Below are positions 57,640 through 64,000 of a stretch of DNA of 64,000 nucleotides, piece by piece. Origin of the DNA: Rosa chinensis (taxonomy: Eukaryota; Streptophyta; Magnoliopsida; Rosales; Rosaceae); assembly GCF_002994745.2 (NCBI RefSeq), contig NC_037091.1, positions 28,960,289-29,024,288 on the forward strand. The letters run 5' to 3'. Position 1 is the stretch's first letter. Each line of letters starts with the position of its first letter. Under the pieces are notes generated by a model, which worked only from the letters and a program-made list of their open reading frames with translations, was not told where the DNA came from and ran no database searches. The position numbers and the translations under genes were made by a program.

Positions 57640-60600
57640 AAAATGCATGTAGAGAACGGAAATGAGTTCCTTTGCATTACCTCTAATGATTGCGAACAAA
57701 GACGCATCTTAGAGAAGTTTATGTGTCTCTCTAGTGGACTTTATGTCACTATTCGAGCTATTAAATCCAATAAAGTTATGAGAGAAGATCTCTTGGATTT
57801 AGACACATATTGGCTTTGTCACGACAGGATAGATCATCCTAGTCATGATATGATGATCAGTCTACAAAAAGACTTCACACGGACATCTTTTCTCTCGAGC
57901 GAAATGAAGCATGAATCAAAAGTTGATTCTTAGATTAAGTGTGACCGACGCTGCTGCCTAGGGCACCGCCTCCGTCCACCACCAGCCTAGGGCTGGCGTA
58001 GTCCCTATCCATGACTCCATGGATGGCGTCCATCATGGTGATGGCGCCCTAGGTGATGCTGCAATCACCAACTTGCTTCAAAATAGCGTTTCAGACGCTC
58101 AGGCCTAACCAAAATTCTCATTGGTTGCTTATAAAGCCTCTCGCTCGTTTTATTAAGCCTGTTCCTTAGGGAAATTAGGAATGAGACCGTCCTATGAAAA
58201 GGATATGACATTACTCATTCTGTTCTTACAAAGAATCCATAGGGATTTTGTGGATTGATTCAACCAACTTGCGGACGCTTAAATATTTTATGATGTTGGT
58301 TGACACGCCAACACGCTGGTCACGTGTTGTGTCATTGTCCACCTATAAATGCTGCTTATGCTACACTCCTAGCACATATCATATGACAATGGACTCACTC
58401 CCCAAATCATCCTATTCAGTCAATTGAATTTGACTATGCTAGTGAGTTTACATCGAAGACTTTTTGATGGATATTGCAATGGGCTTGATGTTGGACATCA
58501 CATTCCCATGTACACACCCAATTGGTCTTACGGACACGACTACGATGGTAGTCCAAACATTGGTAATGCGCACCAATCTTCTTACATCCGCTTGGGGTGA
58601 TGCGATATCGCATGCAGCCATGCTAATTCGTCTACGACCTACCGCCACTCAATGTACCTCTGCGTTACAGCTAGTGACTGGGTACACGTATTTTGTACTT
58701 ACGCACATTTGAGTGAGCCATTTATGTGCCAATTGCGCCGCCACAGCGCTCTATGATGGGTCCTTATAGACGAATGGGCAACTACATTGGATTTGGGACT
58801 CCAACAATCGTCCGCCACTTAATGCCTTTGCAACACGATCTCTTTACCGCTAGATTTGCGGGTTGTCACTTTGATGAGACAGTCTTCCCATCGTTAGGGG
58901 AAGATCAGAACACGGATGTTCAACAGGAACGACAGGAATTGTCGTAGTCTGTCCCCACTATGTCTCATCTTGATCCTCATTAAAGTGACGAGATCACACA
59001 AACATGCCTGCAAGGAAGGACATCCCTACGAGAGGACGTAGCGCCACCCTACACGGAGGTCGGCATGGCACCAATGCCAAAGAGAGTGGCACTCTGGCGT
59101 TACAGGTCATGGCCCCAGCTAGGATGCGTGGAGAGGCCCGTGGGTTCGAAGGATACTTTGGCACATTCCAATCCTTTGATCTTCAAGACTCAAAATCTGT
59201 CTCATGAATATCTTCTGGGTTATGGTTATCGTTGGGGGACGCCTCAACGTCAGAACCTATTCCTGAGAATATAGAGCTCTATGAAACTTACACTAGTGTA
59301 CATGAGACGTGGGATAGAAACTCCATCAGAATTGATGATGTAGTTGCGTATTTTGTTGCGCATGAGTCTTTGAGTTAGATGATATCGAACCACGCTCTAT
59401 TGATGAATGAATGCCAACGTAGAGAGTTTTTGGCCTAAATGGAAAGATGCGATCGAGGTTAAGATGGATTCTCTAACGAAGAGGAAGGTTTTCGAGCTAG
59501 AGATGCCAACACCTCCTAATATAAAACCTATTGACTAATGGGTCTTCGTTAGAAAGCGTAGTGAGAAAAAGAGATGGTAATCTCACCTTATGGCGCAAGG
59601 CTTTTCACAAAACGCCCTGGAATCGACTACGATGAGACATATTCTCTCGTAATGGATGTCATTGCACTCCACTACCCTGTCAGTTTGGTAGTTTCCGAAT
59701 AACTGAACATGCAGCTTACAAATGTGGTCACTACATATCTCTATAGGGATCTAGATACGGAATATACATGAAGGTTCATGGCGAACTTCATTTACTCAAG
59801 TCAAGTGGCTCTAGACCATGGAGCGCGTTTACAAAGAGGTTGAAACGCTCACTAAAGTGACTGCTTGATTGGAAAGGGATATGCCCACGCGTTTCTATGA
59901 CAAGTTTCGGATTCTATTGCGGTTCATGTTGGACATGATCTTCATTAGAGGCCCTTAAAGAGTTAAGGGAAACCGCTGAACACTTGAAATCCGAGTTTGA
60001 GATGAAGGATTTTGGGAGAACACGATTATGTCTCTGTTTGGAACTTGAGCATCGTGTCGATAAATGCTTAGGCATTTTGACAAGGTCAAGCCTTCAAGCA
60101 CCCCCATGATCGTCCGTAGTCTTGATCCTGAAAAGGATCCTCTTCGTTCGAAGGATGATGACGAAGATGCGCTAGGGGCAGAAATGCCCTAGTTAAGTAC
60201 AATAGGCGCATTATTGTACCTATCTCAATGCACAAGACCGGACATCTCATTTACCATGAACTTGTTAGCTAGATATAGCTCTGCGCCAACACGACGCTAT
60301 TGGATTGGTGTAAAAGATATCTTTCGATACTTGAGATGTATGAATGATATGGGCTTGTTCTATCCCTATAGAGAGATGATGGATTCGGACCCATCACACA
60401 CCACAAACGCCGCCAACGCTGGCCTGCGTTCTCTATCCCCATCCCAAAACGACATGTGTTTTGGAAGGTTTTGCTGATGTTGGGTATCTCTCTGACCCAC
60501 ACAATAGTCATTCCCAAACTGGTTAAGTGTTCACCATGGGAAAAGACAGTGATATCTTGGAGGTCTACAGAACAGACCGTAGTCGCTATATCTTCAAACA

Positions 60601-60925
60601 ATGCAGAGATCATTGCTCTTCACGAAGTGGTTCGTGAATGTATATGGATTGAATCCATAGTTACGCATGTTCGAACAATTGTGGTCTGAAGTCTACCACA
60701 GATGAGCCTACGAGCATTTAGGATAATGCTACTTGTTTTGAACAAATGAGGCAAGGCTACATCAAAAGCGACAACACCAAGCATAATCAGCAACAACAGA
60801 CACTCCTTGAGATCAAAGTGAACTAGGTTCGATCTGAGGACAGTGAGGCAAACTTGTTTACTAAGTCATTGCCCAAAACCACGTTCGAGAAACATGCGGC
60901 AAGAATTGGCTTTGCGGAAATTATC
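57640..60925 (+). pseudogene. pol: Copia Pol remnants (integrase, RT, RNase H)
   Basis: Recognisable pieces in order, in shifting frames: GAG-pre-integrase ('LCHDRIDHPSHDMM', about 57810); integrase core from about 58130 ('LGKLGMRPSYEKDM', 'LVMRTNL', 'MLIRLRPTATQ'); RT start ('WKDAIEVKMDSLTKRKVFE', about 59440) and a few later RT words ('LKSEFEMKDFG', about 59985); RNase H ('TRPDISFTMNLLARYSSAPT', 60235; 'SWRSTEQTVVAISSNNAEII', about 60555; 'LFTKSLPKTTFEK', about 60850). Dozens of stops and frameshifts, plus deletions that remove the RT YVDD region. No protease active site seen. Non-functional. Confidence 0.9.
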
Positions 60926-61130
60926 TGAACTCCCATGATCATAGTCATCAGGGGGAGGCGCAGACATCAGGGGGAGATGTCTACATGTTCACCTCGAAAC
61001 GTGAAGGGTGTGTTGTGCTCTTTTTCCCCTTCGACCGAGGTTATTTTTGTCCCACTGGGTTTTTGTTACTCAGCAAGGTTTTTAACGAGGCAACGAAAGA
61101 AGCACCGCATTTGGGCAACACAAGGGGGAG

Positions 61131-61348
61131 TGTTCAAGGAAAACCTAATTTGTGTTTAGCCCAAACTCTAAGTTACTTGACCTAGTGGTAATAGGATTTA
61201 ATTAGAAGGATCTAGAATCCTAATCAATGTAGAATTACTTTCCTTGTATGATTGAGATTCTATGCATTGTAATCCTCTATATAAAGAGGCTCCTATTATC
61301 AATGAGAACACACAGAAAATTCCTCTCAAATTTAGTTTCTCTAAAACA
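61131..61348 (+). repeat. 3' LTR of the Copia element
   Basis: 218 bp, five differences from the 5' LTR by eye (about 2.3 percent). Confidence 0.95.
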
Positions 61349-62634
61349 GGTTTTACTTTTACTTTTACCCATTTACTCCTCCCTTTACACCCTTTTACTT
61401 ACCATGATTTTCACCTCCACACTTTCACTTTTACCTTTTTACCTCCTTTTTACCGAATTTACCTTTACTTTCACCTTCTTCACTTTTTACCACGGTAAAA
61501 ACTCATTTAATCCAACTTTTACTCTTTTTCTTTATTTTCTTTTTCTTCCAAAAACAAAGCTATTTCTTTTCTTCTTCCTTTTCTTTTTCTTTTGGCCAAA
61601 ATTACACAACAACAATCACCAAATCTTCGACACAATTTTACCAACACTTTGAAAACTTGGCTAACAAAATCCTACTAATTAAACCATCCTCAAATCTCTA
61701 CTTTTCACAATTTTTCCACCAACTAAATAATTCAACAAAAATCATTATCAACCAAAGAAATTCCAAAAATTCTAGGGTTTGTCCAAAACCCATTCCTTAC
61801 CCTTTCTTCTTCAAAACTCACGGCCTAATCCTCCTCCTTGGCCTTCTTCACTACAAATTCGTCAAACATCAATATCACAACCAAAAACTTGAAAAATGGT
61901 TGCATGGATAGATCCTTACCACAAATCATTGCCAAACCCGTAGCCTAGCCTCTTGGTTTAGGGAAAATCGGGTTCATGCAAACAAAATCACAAATCAAAA
62001 TCAAAAACTCGGATTTAGGAAGAAATAGGTGTAGATCGGATGAATAGAGGCTAGATTAGGATGAAGATTACCTTGATTTGAGCTTGGAAAGAAGAAATGA
62101 CAAAAAGCCCCAATTTGGCTTCAGGATCTAGGGTTTTTGGAGGATTAAATGGCAAAATTTCTTGATTTTGATTGGAGAAATGGAAAGAGGGGATGAAGAG
62201 AAGAAAATCTGGAAATTTTGGTGAGGATTGGGATTCCGGCGACGGCGGCGATTTCCGGCGAGAAGGAAGAGAGAGAAGCTCTCGGATAGAGAGAGAGAGA
62301 GCTGAAGGGAAATGAGGCTAGGGTTTGGTTTGGGTGTGGTTTAGTTTCTTTATATACTCATGATGAGAAAAGACTAAGTTAACCTTTCTTATGGGCTTTG
62401 GGCCTTAATCTGATTTCTCACCACAATCCTAGCCTACTTATAGGCCCAATGCACAAATATCCAATTTAACTTCCAACTCTCCTTTTTAATTTCCCTAAAG
62501 CCCACTCCGAAAGTACATCTTCAAACATCCTTATTTCTCCGACAGCCCACTACAGCCATTCAATTGAAGTCCCAGACTTGGGTTCTCCAACAAGACCTCA
62601 AGAAATCTTGGAAAAAATTGGACTCGGGTTCTCA

Positions 62635-63383
62635 TTTCACCCACTGTATGCAACAAATCAAAGAGAGAGAATCGGAGACCAAAGAGGCGACGAGAGGAAG
62701 GAGATGGGATCTGCGACTCTGCTTTAGTGGAGGAGACAGATAAGAAAATGACCCAAATACCCCTATAAAATTAGCAAGTTAATGCCGTCATGGACAGCAG
62801 GTACGTATGTTGGGTCGGACTGGTTATTTGAGGTACTAATGTGATAGTTTCGGAAAGTTAGGTATGAAAATTTAGAATGGGCTATAGTTGGAGTATTGTT
62901 TCTAAATTTTTCCCAACTTTTAACATTATCTTTACACATCAGAGAGCTTTTTTAAACTTGGAAGATTGCAATGGTCCTACTAAGAGACAAACCAAGCAAT
63001 TGCAAGCTAATTACAACCAAAGTGCCTGCATCATGGGGTCAAAGTGTTTTGCTTTAATTAAGCCACCATTTCATAACAATCCAAAATGCCAAATCCAATT
63101 TATACATCAGAAAAGGCAATCAGTTACAATTGGGTATCTACTAAAAATGAAAACCATACATTAGAGTCCTACTAGCTACATACTAAAAGTACTAGGAAAA
63201 GCTAAAACCCCAAATTTATTCTTCCCCTAGGTTAAACTTGATCATCTTCCTATATCCACATTACTTGATACCATAGCACAAAGCCACAACCCATCGCCAT
63301 ACACTTGATCACTTACACAAGCAGTATAAGCTTCCCTCCATACACTACAATGTCCATTAAGCCCTCATTGCACTCGCAAGACT
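62635..63383. other. Spacer with possible transposon end
   Basis: At 62745-62900 words such as 'GACCCAAATACCCCTATAAA' and 'GGTACTAATGTGATAG' resemble terminal regions of plant Mutator-like elements, but I cannot pair them with another end. The 3' UTR of the HIPP relic would lie at its right side. No gene supported. Confidence 0.4.
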
Positions 63384-64000
63384 TCACATAATATGGCACC
63401 CATTTTTATTTTCATCACTGAAAAAGGTGAAGGTATCAAAATCGGCGGAATAGTAGGGATGTGGTGGATAGTTGGGTTGTGGTGGATAGGATGGCGGTGG
63501 CGGATGGTTTTCAAAGTGATACGATGGCGGCTCAACCTCAGTTCCCCCCAAACCCCAATGTGCATACGTGTGCGTCTGAGAATAAATAGGTTGTGTAGCA
63601 CAGCAAGCCGCATCGTAGCTAATGCAGGGATGCACCTCATTGTAGTTCATCGCATGCACTAGAGCAGAGTACGGCTACAGATGCTACCTTAGGTAAGGGT
63701 GCTCATACCCATGCTGCTGAGGTGGAGGGCCGTCATAGGCTGGAACTTGAATTAGGCTCTAGACATTAGGCGTTCGGCTCTGGACATTAGGCATTTGGCT
63801 CGAGACATTGGGCGGCCCATGAGGCGGAGGCCCGTGCTGAGTTGGTGGCGATCCAGTGCATCGCCAGCCGGTTCACCCTCAGCAGCATTGCCATTGTCCT
63901 TCCCATTTCTCCCCTTGTTCTTTTTCTTTTTACCCCCACCACCACTGCCATTGCCAGCACCACTTCCACTTTTCTCACCTATGTACAGCTTTAATCTCCC
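63384..64000 (-). pseudogene. Heavy-metal-associated isoprenylated plant protein (HIPP), C-terminal part, pseudogene; runs off the window
   Basis: Minus strand. From the window edge it reads a Gly/Ser/Lys linker ('GNGSGGGGKKKKNKGR'), a Pro/Gln/His-rich region, then 'NYNEVHPCISYDAACCATQP', 'YAHWGLGGTEVEPPSY', a Pro-Tyr-rich stretch and 'FFSDENKNGCHIM'. This is the typical end of HIPPs, metal-binding chaperones anchored to membranes by prenylation; CHIM is a CaaX box. The HMA metal-binding domain would lie beyond 64000. Lesions: a frame change near 63840-63850 (between 'GEPAGDA' and the Pro-rich region) and in-frame TAGs at 63759-63761, 63684-63686 and 63675-63677. The last 91 codons (63659-63384) are open again. 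Confidence 0.8.

Larger units (their letters stand above)
54920..61348 (+). mobile_element. Ty1/Copia LTR retrotransposon, 6.4 kb, in LTR B2
   Basis: Two 218-bp LTRs (54920-55137, 61131-61348) lie within perfect 5-bp duplications GGTTT (54915-54919, 61349-61353). Domain order gag, integrase, RT, RNase H defines Copia. The sequence after the 5' LTR (CGTTATCAGCACGA) is the primer-site type seen in a large group of plant Copia elements. A purine tract CAAGGGGGAG (61121-61130) precedes the 3' LTR. Gag is open; pol is destroyed by many stops, frameshifts and deletions. Confidence 0.95.
53313..62634 (+). mobile_element. Solo LTR 'B2', second copy of the B family, split by the Copia element
   Basis: It starts TGTGGCGACCC and ends GGGTTCTCA, matching the ends of B1, with shared internal blocks ('CACAGCGCCG' near the start; about 53800-54500). 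Own sequence is 53313-54914 and 61354-62634, about 2.9 kb. Near the right end it has the same order as B1: purine/GA-rich segment (62250-62310), then a TATATA stretch (about 62350). No target duplication could be seen (TAAAA left, TTTCA right). Right end is approximate. Confidence 0.6.

Noticed and set aside
61248..61911. Open frames after the Copia element
   Set aside because: T/C-rich low-complexity sequence of LTR B2; hydrophobic translation without domain.
48655..62930. One giant Mutator-like element from 48655 to about 62900
   Set aside because: The sequence near 62745-62900 resembles a MULE end in style, but is not an inverted repeat of 48655-48900.
1..64000. tRNA, rRNA, telomeric repeats or CRISPR-like arrays
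   Set aside because: None seen. The direct repeats found are minisatellites or transposon arrays without spacer logic.

Overview
The window is nuclear DNA of a flowering plant, almost certainly a eudicot. Evidence: AT-rich intergenic sequence, short GT/AG introns, host-gene relics of plant families (HD2 histone deacetylase, GT47 exostosin, reticulon-fused sterol dehydrogenase, HIPP metal-binding protein), and plant LTR retrotransposons of the Tat, Athila-like and Copia lineages. The LTR style makes me suspect Rosaceae, but I cannot verify this and hold it loosely.

Layout. 1-2250: a palindromic minisatellite and the first exon of an exostosin pseudogene (minus strand), head to head with the next gene. 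2250-7417: a full-span but damaged DNA polymerase eta gene (plus). 8165-9079: 3' relic of an HD2 histone deacetylase (minus). 9532-30712: a four-member nest. A ~2.9-kb solo LTR (A) holds a 3.3-kb solo LTR (B1) and a 15-kb Tat-lineage Ty3/gypsy element (C), and C carries a 2.3-kb solo LTR (D) inside gag. 30911-35000: a MITE with TA duplications, an LRR-kinase scrap and a 1.15-kb inverted-repeat element. 35370-47040: a 12-exon 3-beta-HSD/decarboxylase-reticulon pseudogene with a 7.65-kb gag-only Athila-like element in intron 7. 48655-50416: N-terminal part of a Mutator-like element. 53313-62634: a second copy of the B LTR split by a 6.4-kb Copia element with intact gag and dead pol. 63384-64000: 3' part of a HIPP pseudogene (minus).

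Every host gene I recognise carries at least one disabling change: nonsense codon, 1-nt frameshift, lost splice acceptor, lost catalytic residue, or missing exons. Together with the density of nested elements this looks like a heterochromatic or pericentromeric gene graveyard, or a fractionated duplicate segment whose working copies lie elsewhere. Systematic sequence error in the assembly is the main alternative.

The most interesting elements are: (i) the Tat element, which has an antisense gene pair between pol and the 3' LTR; one antisense gene is intact with a canonical intron while the sense pol is dead; (ii) two unrelated retroelements (Athila-like and Copia) that keep a long gag frame but lack usable pol despite very similar LTRs, suggesting mobilisation in trans; and (iii) several tandem arrays built from near-perfect palindromes.
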